From NCBI GenBank assembly GCA_025965195.1, contig JAOPXK010000086.1, positions 26,743 through 90,742 on the forward strand: a DNA stretch of 64,000 nucleotides. The letters are read 5' to 3'. Positions 54,001-63,980 of this stretch are shown one piece after another. The notes below the pieces were generated by a model. That model did not search any database. It was not told the origin of the DNA and worked only from the letters and a program-made list of their open reading frames with translations. The translations under genes were made by a program, and so were the position numbers. The stretch is from Marmoricola sp. GTDB taxonomy: Bacteria; Actinomycetota; Actinomycetes; Propionibacteriales; Nocardioidaceae. How positions within the stretch are numbered: the stretch's first letter is position 1; each line of letters begins with the position of its first letter.

Positions 54001-55110
54001 GTGAGCACCATGACCGAACCCACGAACCTCCCGCGGCCCCTCGGCCGCTGGGGGCCGTGGTTCGCCGCCGTCTGGCTGTTCTTCCTGCTCGACCCGCTCT
54101 CGGTCGCGTGGGACATTCGAGACACCGCGAAGGGTGTCGTCGGGCTTGGCTCGACCATTGCGTTTGCCGTGCTCTACATGGCGATCTGGATCCAGCTTCG
54201 TCGCGATCGGGCCAATCTGATCACCCGGCCCACCGTGGCCGGAGCGCTGGCCTATTTCATCCCCCTGCTCGGCATCGCCGTGATCATGACGATCTGCATC
54301 GGCCAGTCGGGAACGGCTGCGGCGGTCTACTGCGCCGTGGCCGCGATCATGCTCTTCAGGTTCACGATCGGCATCTCGGTCGTTGCCGGCATCGCGGGTC
54401 TGGTGATCGTGCTCGGTGCTGCCGTGCCCCACTGGGCGAACCTGCTTGGTACGGCGTTCGGAGTGTGCGCCGCCTCGGTGGCGGTCTTCGGCATCCAGAC
54501 GATGATGGTGCGCAACATCCAGCTCATCACGGCACACGAGGAGAACGCCGGCCTTGCGGTCGAGAACGAGCGGACCCGTTTCGCTCGTGATCTGCACGAC
54601 ATCCTCGGCCACTCGCTCACCGTCATCACCGTGAAGGCAGAGCTCGCGCAGCGCCTGCTCGATGTCGACATCGAACGCACCCGGGCCGAGCTCGCCGATC
54701 TCGAACGGCTCTCTCGCGACGCGCTGGCCGACGTACGCCGGGCCGTCGAGGGGTACCGCGAGCTGACCCTTCCGGGTGAGCTCGCCCGCGCACGTACGGC
54801 GCTGCAGGCGGCCGAGATCCGGGCAGAGATCCCGAACTCCACCGACGACGTACCAAGTCAGCTGCGCGAGCTGTTCGCCTGGGTGGTCCGTGAGGGCATC
54901 ACCAATGTGCTGCGCCACAGTGGCGCTCGCGCGTGCTCGATCGTGCTGACCGCCAACGCTGTCGAAGTGCGCGACGACGGCACCGGACCTTGCGGCACCG
55001 CCCCGGGGAGCGGGCTGGTCGGCCTGCAGGAGCGTGCGTCCGCCGCTGGTGGGACGGTCGTCACGCGCGCTCTCAACCCGGGCTACTCGCTGCGCGTGGT
55101 CGTTCCATGA
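54001..55110 (+). CDS. Sensor histidine kinase (DesK/NarL-partner type)
   Basis: A 369-residue kinase. Five or six membrane helices (about 20-165) are followed by a short coiled coil and the HisKA_3 dimerisation domain, with the phospho-accepting His in ENERTRFARDLHDILGHSL (about residue 199). The HATPase_c domain has REGITNVLRHSGA and a DDGTG box, ending LRVVVP. It lacks a large extracellular sensor domain, as in DesK, so it may sense a membrane property. GTG 54001 or ATG 54010 is the start. The stop overlaps the response-regulator start. Confidence 0.92.
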   Translation: MSTMTEPTNLPRPLGRWGPWFAAVWLFFLLDPLSVAWDIRDTAKGVVGLGSTIAFAVLYMAIWIQLRRDRANLITRPTVAGALAYFIPLLGIAVIMTICIGQSGTAAAVYCAVAAIMLFRFTIGISVVAGIAGLVIVLGAAVPHWANLLGTAFGVCAASVAVFGIQTMMVRNIQLITAHEENAGLAVENERTRFARDLHDILGHSLTVITVKAELAQRLLDVDIERTRAELADLERLSRDALADVRRAVEGYRELTLPGELARARTALQAAEIRAEIPNSTDDVPSQLRELFAWVVREGITNVLRHSGARACSIVLTANAVEVRDDGTGPCGTAPGSGLVGLQERASAAGGTVVTRALNPGYSLRVVVP

Positions 55111-55727
55111 CCACTTCGGCGCCGATCCGGCTGCTGCTGGCCGACGACCAGGCCCTCGTCCGCGGCGCGCTGTCGGCGTTGCTCGGCCTGGAGGCCGATC
55201 TCGAGGTGGTCTGCGAGGTGGCCTCCGGGGACGCCGTACTCGAGGCGGTCCGGCTGCATCGTCCCGACGTAGCCCTGCTCGATGTGGAGATGCCAGGTCT
55301 CGACGGGATTGCCGCGACTGCCCTTGTCCGCAAGGAGTTTCCCGACGTACGAGTGCTGATCGTGACCACCTTCGGCCGGCCAGGCTTTCTTCGCCGGGCG
55401 ATGCAGGCCGGAGCCTCCGGGTTCGTGGTCAAGGACACTCCGGCCGCCCAGCTCGCTGACGCCGTACGTCGGGTCCATGCCGGCCTTCGCGTCGTCGATG
55501 CGACCCTCGCGACCGACAGCCTGATCGCCGGTGAATCGCCGTTGACTGCCCGCGAGACCGAGGTCCTGCAGGCCGCGCGCGATGGTTCGTCGGTCGCCGC
55601 GATCGCCCAGAAGCTGTTCCTCTCCGAGGGCACGGTCCGCAACCATCTGTCCGCCGCGATCGGCAAGACCCAGGCCGCCAACCGTGCCGAGGCGGTCCTC
55701 ACCGCAGAGGGCAATGGCTGGCTCTAG
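55107..55727 (+). CDS. Response regulator transcription factor (NarL/DesR type)
   Basis: A 206-residue two-domain regulator. The receiver domain (about 7-122) has LLLADDQALVRG, phospho-acceptor Asp59 in ALLDVEMPG, and VKDTP with the conserved Lys. The LuxR/NarL helix-turn-helix (about 145-202) has LTARETEVLQAARDG and FLSEGTVRNHLSAAI. ATG 55107 overlaps the kinase stop. The likely target is the ABC exporter operon just upstream (52243-53984), judged from position only. Confidence 0.93.
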   Translation: MTTSAPIRLLLADDQALVRGALSALLGLEADLEVVCEVASGDAVLEAVRLHRPDVALLDVEMPGLDGIAATALVRKEFPDVRVLIVTTFGRPGFLRRAMQAGASGFVVKDTPAAQLADAVRRVHAGLRVVDATLATDSLIAGESPLTARETEVLQAARDGSSVAAIAQKLFLSEGTVRNHLSAAIGKTQAANRAEAVLTAEGNGWL

Positions 55728-55763
55728 CACGCAGGTCGGTCCGTGGCAGTAGCCTCAGCGACG

Positions 55764-57017
55764 ATGAGCTGGGATGACTTGTACGACGAGCACGCCCGGG
55801 CCCGCATGGTCGACGAGCCGGCAAAGCGGGTGCCGGCGCCGGAGCGTACGCCGTTCGAACGTGACCGTGCCCGCGTGGTGCACTCGGCGTCGCTGCGTAG
55901 GCTGGCGGCGAAGACCCAGGTCGTCGGACCGGCGTCGGACGACTTCGTCCGCAACCGGCTGACCCACAGTCTCGAGGTCGCGCAGGTCGCACGCGATGTC
56001 GCACACGTCCTCGGCTGTCATCCGGATCTCGCCGAGACGGCTGCGCTCGCGCACGACATGGGCCACCCGCCGTTCGGCCACAACGGCGAACGCGCGCTCG
56101 ACGAGCTCGCCGCGAGCTGCGGTGGCTTCGAGGGCAACGCCCAGACACTGCGGATCCTGACTCGCCTCGAGGCCAAGTCGGCGGATGCCGCTGGCCGGTC
56201 GATCGGGCTCAACCTGACGCGGGCGACGCTTGATGCCTGCACGAAGTATCCGTGGCCGCGTGCGGTCGAGACCGGCCCGAAGTTCGGGGTCTACGTCGAT
56301 GACCTGCCGGTCTTCGGCTGGCTCCGCGACGGCATTTCCGGTCCGCGCCGTTGTGTCGAGGCGCAGGTGATGGACTTCGCCGACGACGTCGCCTACTCCG
56401 TCCATGACCTGGAGGACGGTGTGGTGGCCGGCCGGATCGACCTGGTCCAGCTGGACGCCCCGGCGGCGCGGCGCGAGGTCTGGGAGACGGTGCGCGACTG
56501 GTACCTGCCCTCGGCCTCGGACGAGGCCCTGGACGACGCTTTCGCGCGGCTGCGTGAGGTCGGGACCTGGCCCTCCGCGCCGTACGACGGCAGCAGGCGC
56601 GCGCTGGCCTCCTTGAAGAACCTGACCTCCGACGTGATCGGTGTCTTCTGCGGAAGTGTCCAGCACGCCACCCGAAAGGCGTACGGCGACCAGCCCCTCG
56701 TGCGACACCTGGCAGACCTGGTCGTTCCCGAGGTGACCGTCCTCGAGGTGGGCGTGCTCAAGGGGATCGCGGCGCACTACGTGATGCGCACCGACGATCG
56801 GATCACCCTGATGGACAGACAGCGCACCCTGATGGCGGAGCTGTTCGAGGAGCTCACGAAGCGTCCGTCGGCGCTCGATCGGCAGTTCCGCGACGACCTG
56901 GACGACGCCACCGACGATGCCGCGCGCACCCGAGTCGTGATCGACCAGCTGGCTTCCCTCACCGATGCCTCGGCGGTCGGGTGGCACGACCGGTTGGTGC
57001 GTCAGCGGCCCCGCTGA
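55764..57017 (+). CDS. dgt: Deoxyguanosinetriphosphate triphosphohydrolase
   Basis: HD-domain dNTPase releasing triphosphate from dGTP, in a 417-residue form. The metal site is formed by RLTHSLEVAQVARDVA (His), ALAHDMGHPPFGHNGE (His-Asp) and the downstream MDFADDVAYSVHDLEDG (Asp). The N-terminus has FERDRARVVHSASLRRLAAK, typical of dGTPase-like proteins. ATG 55764 is chosen; GTG 55743 is an in-frame alternative. In mycobacteria dgt is the neighbour of dnaG; here one gene separates them. Confidence 0.92.
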   Translation: MSWDDLYDEHARARMVDEPAKRVPAPERTPFERDRARVVHSASLRRLAAKTQVVGPASDDFVRNRLTHSLEVAQVARDVAHVLGCHPDLAETAALAHDMGHPPFGHNGERALDELAASCGGFEGNAQTLRILTRLEAKSADAAGRSIGLNLTRATLDACTKYPWPRAVETGPKFGVYVDDLPVFGWLRDGISGPRRCVEAQVMDFADDVAYSVHDLEDGVVAGRIDLVQLDAPAARREVWETVRDWYLPSASDEALDDAFARLREVGTWPSAPYDGSRRALASLKNLTSDVIGVFCGSVQHATRKAYGDQPLVRHLADLVVPEVTVLEVGVLKGIAAHYVMRTDDRITLMDRQRTLMAELFEELTKRPSALDRQFRDDLDDATDDAARTRVVIDQLASLTDASAVGWHDRLVRQRPR

Positions 57018-57026
57018 ACCAAGCAC

Positions 57027-57067
57027 CTGCGCTCGACCACCGAGGTAGAGCCGCGCTCGACCGCCGG
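57027..57067. repeat. Degenerate REP-like pair downstream of dgt
   Basis: GCGCTCGACCACCGAGG is followed about 21 bp later by GCGCTCGACCGCCGGG. Both resemble the GCTCGACCACCG half of the dispersed motif and lie between dgt and the dehydrogenase gene. Confidence 0.5.
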
Positions 57068-57097
57068 GCCGGGGCTTGCACCGCTTAGGCTCGAAAC

Positions 57098-58018
57098 ATG
57101 ACCGATCCACTCGTCTATCTGCCCTTCGAGCCAGCCCGGCTGGGCGAGGTTCCCGACGGCCTGTCCTATGAGGTGTTCAAGGCGACGCCCGGGGAGGCGC
57201 TGCCGGAGTCGGTCAGGGACGTGGAGTTCTACGTCCCGGCGTACCGCTTCGACGGCTATGACTCCGAGGTCATCGCAGAGATGCCCAGCATCAAGGTCGT
57301 CCAGACGATGACGGCCGGCGTCGAGCACGTGCGTCCGTACGTGCCCGAGGGCGTGCGCCTCTGCAACGGCCGTGGCATCCACGATGCGTCGACCGCCGAG
57401 ATGACCCTGACGCTGATCCTTGCGAGCCTGCGTGGCATCCCGCAGTTCGTCCGGGCGCAGGACAACGCAACCTGGGCGCCCACCGGACGGCCGGCGCTGG
57501 CCGACAAGCGGGTGCTGATTGTCGGCTACGGCCAGATCGGTGCCGCGATCGAGGCGAGGTTGCTGCCGTTCGAGGTCGAAGTGGTGCGGGTGGCGAGGCG
57601 GGCGAAAGAAGGCATTCATCCGATCGACCAGCTCCCCGACCTGCTGCCGTACGCCGATGTCGTGGTCCTGATCGTTCCGGGCACGGCCGCGACCACGGGC
57701 ATGGTCGACGCCACGTTCCTCAGCCGGATGAAGGACGGCGCGCTGTTGGTGAACATGGCGCGCGGACCGGTGGTTCGGACGGATGCGCTCGTCGAAGCCC
57801 TGCACACCGGGCGGATCCACGCCGCGATCGACGTCGTTGATCCCGAGCCGCTGCCCAGCGACCACCCGCTCTGGCAGGCGCCGAACCTGCTGATTGCGCC
57901 CCATGTCGGCGGCGCCACCAGTGCGATGTGGCCGAGGGCCTACCGGCTGATCCGCGAGCAGCTCAAGCGGTACGCCGCTGGCGAGCCGCTGGTCAACGTG
58001 ATGACCGGTGACTACTGA
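57098..58018 (+). CDS. D-2-hydroxyacid dehydrogenase family protein
   Basis: NAD(P)-dependent dehydrogenase of 306 residues. The dinucleotide fold begins VLIVGYGQIGAAIEARL with GxGxxG at about 143-148. Catalytic residues are visible: Arg in NMARGPVVRTDAL, Glu in VDPEPLPSDHPLW and His in LLIAPHVGGATSAM. The substrate (glyoxylate, hydroxypyruvate, phosphoglycerate-like or other) cannot be assigned. It sits between dgt and dnaG without overlap, so it may be a later arrival in that conserved pair. Confidence 0.9.
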   Translation: MTDPLVYLPFEPARLGEVPDGLSYEVFKATPGEALPESVRDVEFYVPAYRFDGYDSEVIAEMPSIKVVQTMTAGVEHVRPYVPEGVRLCNGRGIHDASTAEMTLTLILASLRGIPQFVRAQDNATWAPTGRPALADKRVLIVGYGQIGAAIEARLLPFEVEVVRVARRAKEGIHPIDQLPDLLPYADVVVLIVPGTAATTGMVDATFLSRMKDGALLVNMARGPVVRTDALVEALHTGRIHAAIDVVDPEPLPSDHPLWQAPNLLIAPHVGGATSAMWPRAYRLIREQLKRYAAGEPLVNVMTGDY

Positions 58019-58059
58019 CGAGCGCCCGAGGCAGCTCACCAGCCGCAATGTCCGAGCCA

Positions 58060-58092
<33 letters not shown>

Positions 58093-58142
58093 CTAGGAGA
58101 TGGTCGGCGATACCCGTCAGACCTCCGTCGTAGACTCGCGCC

Positions 58143-59993
58143 GTGGCTGGCCGGATCAAGGACGAGGACATCGCCGAAGTGCGCGAAAAGGCGCGCATCG
58201 ACGACGTGGTGTCCTCCTATGTCACGCTGAAGTCGGCCGGCGGTGGCTCGTTGAAGGGCCTCTGTCCCTTCCACGACGAGAAGTCGCCGTCCTTCAACGT
58301 CACACCGAGCCGACAGATGTACTACTGCTTCGGCTGCGGCAACGGTGGCGACGTCATCAAGTTCGTGATGGAGATGGACGGGACCAGCTTCACCGAGACC
58401 GTCGAGCGTCTCGCGGAGAAGTTCGGCGTCCAGCTCCGCTACGAAGAGGGTGGTCCAGCCAGGCCGAGCGGCGGCCCGGCCCGGCCCAGGCTGATCGAGG
58501 CGCACAAGGTCACCGCCGACTGGTACGCCGAGCTGCTGGCGACTCCCGAAGCCATGACGGCGAGGCAGTTCCTCGACACCCGCGGGTTCGACAAGGACGC
58601 GGCGGCCACCTTCGGCGTCGGGTTCTCGCCACGCGGGGGAGAAGACCTTCACAAATACCTGCAGCAGAAGGGCTTCAGTGACGCCGAGCTGGTCACCGCC
58701 GGCCTCATCGGTGAAGGTGGGCGCGGGTTCTACGACAGGTTCCGTGGCCGGCTGATGTGGCCGATCCGGGACACCAGCGGCGACGTGATCGGTTTCGGGG
58801 CTCGCCGGATCTTCGACGACGACCGCATCGAGGCCAAGTACCTCAACACCTCCGAGACGCCGATCTACAAGAAGAGCCAGGTGCTCTACGGCATCGATCT
58901 CGCCCGCCGCGAGATTGCCCGGGCCTCGCAGGCGGTGGTCGTCGAGGGCTACACCGATGTGATGGCCTGCCACCTCGCCGGGGTGAAGACCGCGGTCGCG
59001 ACCTGCGGGACGTCGTTCGGCGACGACCACAGCCGGGTGATTCGCCGGCTGCTCCAGGACCATGACGAGTTTCGCGGCGAGGTGATCTTCACCTTCGACG
59101 GCGACTCGGCCGGCCAGAAGGCGGCGCTGCGAGCCTTCGAGGGCGACCAGAACTTCGCCGGCCAGACCTATGTGGCCGTGGAGCCGACCGGGATGGACCC
59201 CTGCGACCTCCGGCTCGACCAGGGAGATGCTGCGGTGCGCGAGCTCGTCGCCAGACGGGTCCCGCTCTATCGCTTCGTGCTCGGCAACGTCGTGTCGCGC
59301 TATGACCTCGACCGCGCCGACGGCCGGATCGACGCGATGCGTGAGGCCGCCAAGCTGGTGACCAGCATCCGTGACCGGTCGAAGGTCGATGCGTTCGCCC
59401 GCGAGCTCTCCGGGATGCTCGGCATCGACCCGATCGACGTACAGAACGAGGTCCGCCGGGCCGCCAGCCGGGCCACCACGACCGTGTCGGCGCACGTGCG
59501 GCCGAGCACCGACCTTCCGGATCCCAACGACCAGCGGCTCTTCCTCGAGCGCGAGACGCTCAAGCTCGTCGTACAACATCCCGGGCTGGTGGGCGCCGCG
59601 GCCGACGACGTCGATGGCGACGACTTCACCCACCCCGCCTACCGCGCGGTCTGGGACTGCGTCACGAACGCCGGCGGTGTCGGCAAGGCGGACAACCAGT
59701 GGAGCTCGCTGCTGAGCAAGCAGACCGAGGACGCCCGGGTGCACTCGCTGATCAGCGCCCTCGCGGTGGAGCCGGTGCGGGCGCCCAAGGAACCCAACGC
59801 CGGTTATGTCTCGGCGCATGTGAACCGGCTCCAGGAGCTGACCGCGATGCGGCGAATCGCTGACCTGAAGTCGCGGCTGCAGCGGACCAACCCGGTTGAG
59901 GAAGCGACCGAGTACAACCGGATGTTCGGTGACCTCGTCGCGCTCGAGCAGCACCGTCGCAACCTCCGCGAGATGGCGGTGCCGGAAGCGTGA
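58143..59993 (+). CDS. dnaG: DNA primase
   Basis: Primase making RNA primers for replication, 616 residues. The CHC2 zinc finger has CPFH (41-44) and CFGC (62-65). The TOPRIM core follows, with VVVEGYTDVMA (near 267-277), TFDGDSAGQKAA and a later acidic pair. The C-terminal region (about 430-616) is helical and should bind the DnaB helicase. GTG 58143 is used; no strong ribosome-binding site is visible directly upstream. The stop overlaps the next gene by 4 bp. Confidence 0.95.
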   Translation: MAGRIKDEDIAEVREKARIDDVVSSYVTLKSAGGGSLKGLCPFHDEKSPSFNVTPSRQMYYCFGCGNGGDVIKFVMEMDGTSFTETVERLAEKFGVQLRYEEGGPARPSGGPARPRLIEAHKVTADWYAELLATPEAMTARQFLDTRGFDKDAAATFGVGFSPRGGEDLHKYLQQKGFSDAELVTAGLIGEGGRGFYDRFRGRLMWPIRDTSGDVIGFGARRIFDDDRIEAKYLNTSETPIYKKSQVLYGIDLARREIARASQAVVVEGYTDVMACHLAGVKTAVATCGTSFGDDHSRVIRRLLQDHDEFRGEVIFTFDGDSAGQKAALRAFEGDQNFAGQTYVAVEPTGMDPCDLRLDQGDAAVRELVARRVPLYRFVLGNVVSRYDLDRADGRIDAMREAAKLVTSIRDRSKVDAFARELSGMLGIDPIDVQNEVRRAASRATTTVSAHVRPSTDLPDPNDQRLFLERETLKLVVQHPGLVGAAADDVDGDDFTHPAYRAVWDCVTNAGGVGKADNQWSSLLSKQTEDARVHSLISALAVEPVRAPKEPNAGYVSAHVNRLQELTAMRRIADLKSRLQRTNPVEEATEYNRMFGDLVALEQHRRNLREMAVPEA

Positions 59994-60529
59994 GACGCCT
60001 TCGTCCCCGACAGCCGTCGGCCCCCGTTGCCGTGATCGAACTGGCCGGACTGTCCCGGCGCGAGAAGCCACTGGCCGTCGCGCAGGCGGAGGACGGCACC
60101 TGGCTGGTCGGTACGTCGGTCGCACTGGTCCTGGTCAACTCCCCGTCGGTCGAGCCCCTCGGGACCCCGCGCAGGATTCCCTGGGAACAGGTCGAGGCCG
60201 CCGACTGGGACAAGGACTCCTCGCGCATCCGGGTGGCCGAAGTCGGGACGTACGGCGAGGCGCGGCCGGCGTACAGCTTCGAAGTGGGTGAACCCGGCCC
60301 GCTCCTGGAGCTGATGCGTGAGCGGGTGACGGCCAGCGTCGTGCTCCAGCGCTGGGTCCCGGTTGCCGGCAAACGTGGCGTCCGGGTGATCGCCCGGCGC
60401 CCGCCCGGTGGCGGCATGATCAGCTGGATGCACGAGTACGACCCCGGCGTCGACCCGTCCGATCCAGCCGTGGCCGCGCTCGCGGACGAGGCTTTGCGCG
60501 TCGCACGGTCCGACGTCGGCCAGGACTGA
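59990..60529 (+). CDS. Conserved hypothetical protein downstream of dnaG
   Basis: A 179-residue soluble protein with GTG 59990 overlapping the dnaG stop. It reads as a beta-rich domain (about 14-110: VAVIELAGLSRREKPLAVAQ, TWLVGTSVALVLV, PWEQVEAADWDKD) followed by a basic linker and an acidic C-terminal helix. No enzyme motif or transmembrane segment is visible. I recall similar small proteins next to dnaG in other actinobacteria, but no function is known to me. Confidence 0.8.
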   Translation: MRRLRPRQPSAPVAVIELAGLSRREKPLAVAQAEDGTWLVGTSVALVLVNSPSVEPLGTPRRIPWEQVEAADWDKDSSRIRVAEVGTYGEARPAYSFEVGEPGPLLELMRERVTASVVLQRWVPVAGKRGVRVIARRPPGGGMISWMHEYDPGVDPSDPAVAALADEALRVARSDVGQD

Positions 60530-60582
60530 CGAAGGCTGATTTAGCAACCGCGCACCAGGCTTGCTAATCTTTGCCAGCGCGA

Positions 60583-60655
60583 TCCCCTGTAGCTCAATTG
60601 GCAGAGCATTCGACTGTTAATCGGAGGGTTGTTGGTTCGAGTCCAACCGGGGGAG
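60583..60655 (+). tRNA. tRNA-Asn (anticodon GTT)
   Basis: A complete cloverleaf of 73 nt. The acceptor TCCCCTG pairs with CGGGGGA (one T-G wobble); the D arm is GCTC/GAGC; the anticodon stem TTCGA/TCGGA carries loop CTGTTAA with GTT at 60616-60618; the T arm is GTTGG/CCAAC with TTCGAGT. The discriminator is G. CCA is not encoded (GCCC follows). Confidence 0.96.
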
Positions 60656-60661
60656 CCCAAC

Positions 60662-60698
60662 ACGTTGGCCCTGATCCGTCACGGATCAGGGCCAACGT
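60662..60698. terminator. Perfect 18-bp hairpin after tRNA-Asn
   Basis: ACGTTGGCCCTGATCCGT (60662-60679) and its exact reverse complement (60681-60698) flank a single base, so the real loop is a few bases. There is no T-tract. It lies between tRNA-Asn and the convergent Smr gene and probably terminates both transcripts. Confidence 0.8.
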
Positions 60699-60744
60699 CA
60701 TGTCCGGACGGCGCGAGATGGCCGGCGATGGGCCAGCTGGTGGG

Positions 60745-60999
60745 CTACTTGTGGCGGAAGTGCACGAAGACCCGGCCGAAGTTGTTGGAGTCCTTCTCGA
60801 CGCGGTGATACAGCGCCTTGATGTCCTTGCGGTCGAGGAACCGGAGGACCTGCTTCTTGAGCTGGCCGGAGCCCTTCCCGGGGATGATCTCGACGAGTGG
60901 CGCCTTCTTCTCGATCGCCTCGTCGATGACGGACAGCAGCGCGCGCTCGATCTCGTCACCGCGGTTGTAGATGTCATGCAGGTCGAGCTTGAGCTTCAC
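60745..60999 (-). CDS. Small Smr-domain protein
   Basis: An 84-residue stand-alone Smr domain. It begins MKLKLDLHDIYNRGDEIERA, where LDLH is the usual Smr opening, and carries VEIIPGKGSGQLKKQVLRFL, the Smr GxGxGxL motif. Smr domains, also found at the end of MutS2, bind and nick branched DNA or cleave RNA. The C-terminus RVFVHFRHK closes the fold. It lies 6 bp downstream of the PIG-L gene on the same strand, probably in one operon. Confidence 0.87.
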   Translation of the reverse strand: MKLKLDLHDIYNRGDEIERALLSVIDEAIEKKAPLVEIIPGKGSGQLKKQVLRFLDRKDIKALYHRVEKDSNNFGRVFVHFRHK

Positions 61000-61005
61000 C
61001 CGGCC

Positions 61006-61746
61006 TCAGCTGCCCCAGCCCATCGGGAAGACCTCGAACGGCGCGGCGAACGCCACGCCCGCGCGCTGGCCGGTCGCCCGCGAGATCCCCTCGAGGAACT
61101 CACCGGCGTCGAAGTTCTCCCAGCCGAGTCCTTCGATGTAGGCGGCGTGGGCCTCCAGTGACGCCACTCCTGCGGCGAACGTCTCCGTCGTGTCGACCGC
61201 ATGGGTCGAGAGCGGAGATGCGCACGCCCAGACGGCCTGGACGTCTCCCCACGGCTCCAGCTCGTCGGTCAGCTGCTCGGGGAAGACCCAGCGGTTGCCG
61301 GCGTCACGGACCGCATCGAGTACGGCGCGCCCGACGGCGATGTGGTCCGCCTGGTTGAGGTTCCGCCCCCCGAAGGTGTCCCTGAAATTGCCGGTGATCA
61401 CGATGTCGGGTCGATGCCGGCGAATCTCCCGGGCCAGTGCGCGACGTAGCGGTACGCCGTACTCCAAAACGCCGTCGGGCAGACCGAGGAAATCCACCGT
61501 TTCGACGCCGACGATGTGGGCCGACGCGATCTGTTCGGCCTCACGGACGATCCGGCACTGGTCGGGATGGAGCCCGTCGATGCCGGCTTCGCCGCTGGTG
61601 ACCATCGTGTAGCCGATCCACTTGCCCTGACCCGTCCAGCGGGCGATGGCCGCGGCCGCACCGAACTCCATGTCATCGGGGTGAGCGACGATGCACAACG
61701 CGCGCTGCCAGCTCTCGTCGAGCGGATCGAGTTTCTCCATGCTCAT
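61006..61746 (-). CDS. PIG-L family deacetylase (LmbE-like)
   Basis: A zinc-dependent N-acetylglucosamine-type deacetylase, 246 residues from the chosen start. The metal motif is AHPDDMEFG (about 21-29); GRNLNQADHIAVGRAVLDA supplies the second His. The family includes mycothiol enzymes MshB and Mca and many antibiotic tailoring enzymes; nothing here decides the substrate. Alternative starts are ATG 61752 and ATG 61740, all with GGAG nearby; the frame continues to 61842 without support. Divergent from the helicase gene. Confidence 0.88.
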   Translation of the reverse strand: MSMEKLDPLDESWQRALCIVAHPDDMEFGAAAAIARWTGQGKWIGYTMVTSGEAGIDGLHPDQCRIVREAEQIASAHIVGVETVDFLGLPDGVLEYGVPLRRALAREIRRHRPDIVITGNFRDTFGGRNLNQADHIAVGRAVLDAVRDAGNRWVFPEQLTDELEPWGDVQAVWACASPLSTHAVDTTETFAAGVASLEAHAAYIEGLGWENFDAGEFLEGISRATGQRAGVAFAAPFEVFPMGWGS

Positions 61747-61888
61747 CTCCATGCTCCGGAGCCTACGACTGCTCTCGGGCCCGGGCACCGCCTCGAACTC
61801 GACCTCTGGGCACGCCGCCCGGACCCAAGTGGGCGGTTTCACATGCTCACAAATAGGGTGCAGCGACGATCACCACTACGCTTGCTCG

Positions 61889-63691
<1,803 letters not shown>

Positions 63692-63791
63692 CCTTGCGTG
63701 TTCGAGCCCGGCTCCCCGGCTGGTCGATCCCGGTCGCGACCCCGCCGGTAGGCTGCCTCACCGGGTACGTCGGTCCTGCCGGCGTACTTCC

Positions 63792-63868
63792 GGGGAGGTA
63801 GCTCAGTCGGTTAGAGCAGAGGACTCATAATCCTTGGGTCGTGGGTTCGAGCCCCACCCTCCCTACCA
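63792..63868 (+). tRNA. tRNA-Met (anticodon CAT)
   Basis: A full cloverleaf of 77 nt including encoded CCA (63866-63868). The acceptor GGGGAGG pairs with CCTCCCT, with a G1-T72 wobble at the end. The D arm is GCTC/GAGC, the anticodon stem GAGGA/TCCTT, the loop CTCATAA with CAT at 63826-63828, and the T arm GTGGG/CCCAC with TTCGAGC. I read it as elongator tRNA-Met; tRNA-Ile2 (lysidine-modified CAT) is the alternative. It lacks the initiator-type GGG/CCC anticodon stem. Confidence 0.92.
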
Positions 63869-63889
63869 AGGCAGATGTATTACTCCGCC

Positions 63890-63970
63890 TGATTGGTGAC
63901 AGTCGGGCTTCGGTTGATGGGTGACTCACCTTCGGGTGATGGGTTACACCTACTTCGGTTGATTGGTAAC
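63890..63970. repeat. Fourfold TGATkGGTkAC repeats at probable IS left end
   Basis: TGATTGGTGAC (63890), TGATGGGTGAC (63915), TGATGGGTTAC (63937) and TGATTGGTAAC (63960) follow one another at 22-25 bp, the last three each preceded by CTTCGGk. They start about 20 bp after the tRNA-Met CCA and stop just before a probable transposase start. They look like transposase-binding repeats in an insertion-sequence end. Confidence 0.65.
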
Positions 63971-63980
63971 ACTCCCGGAT

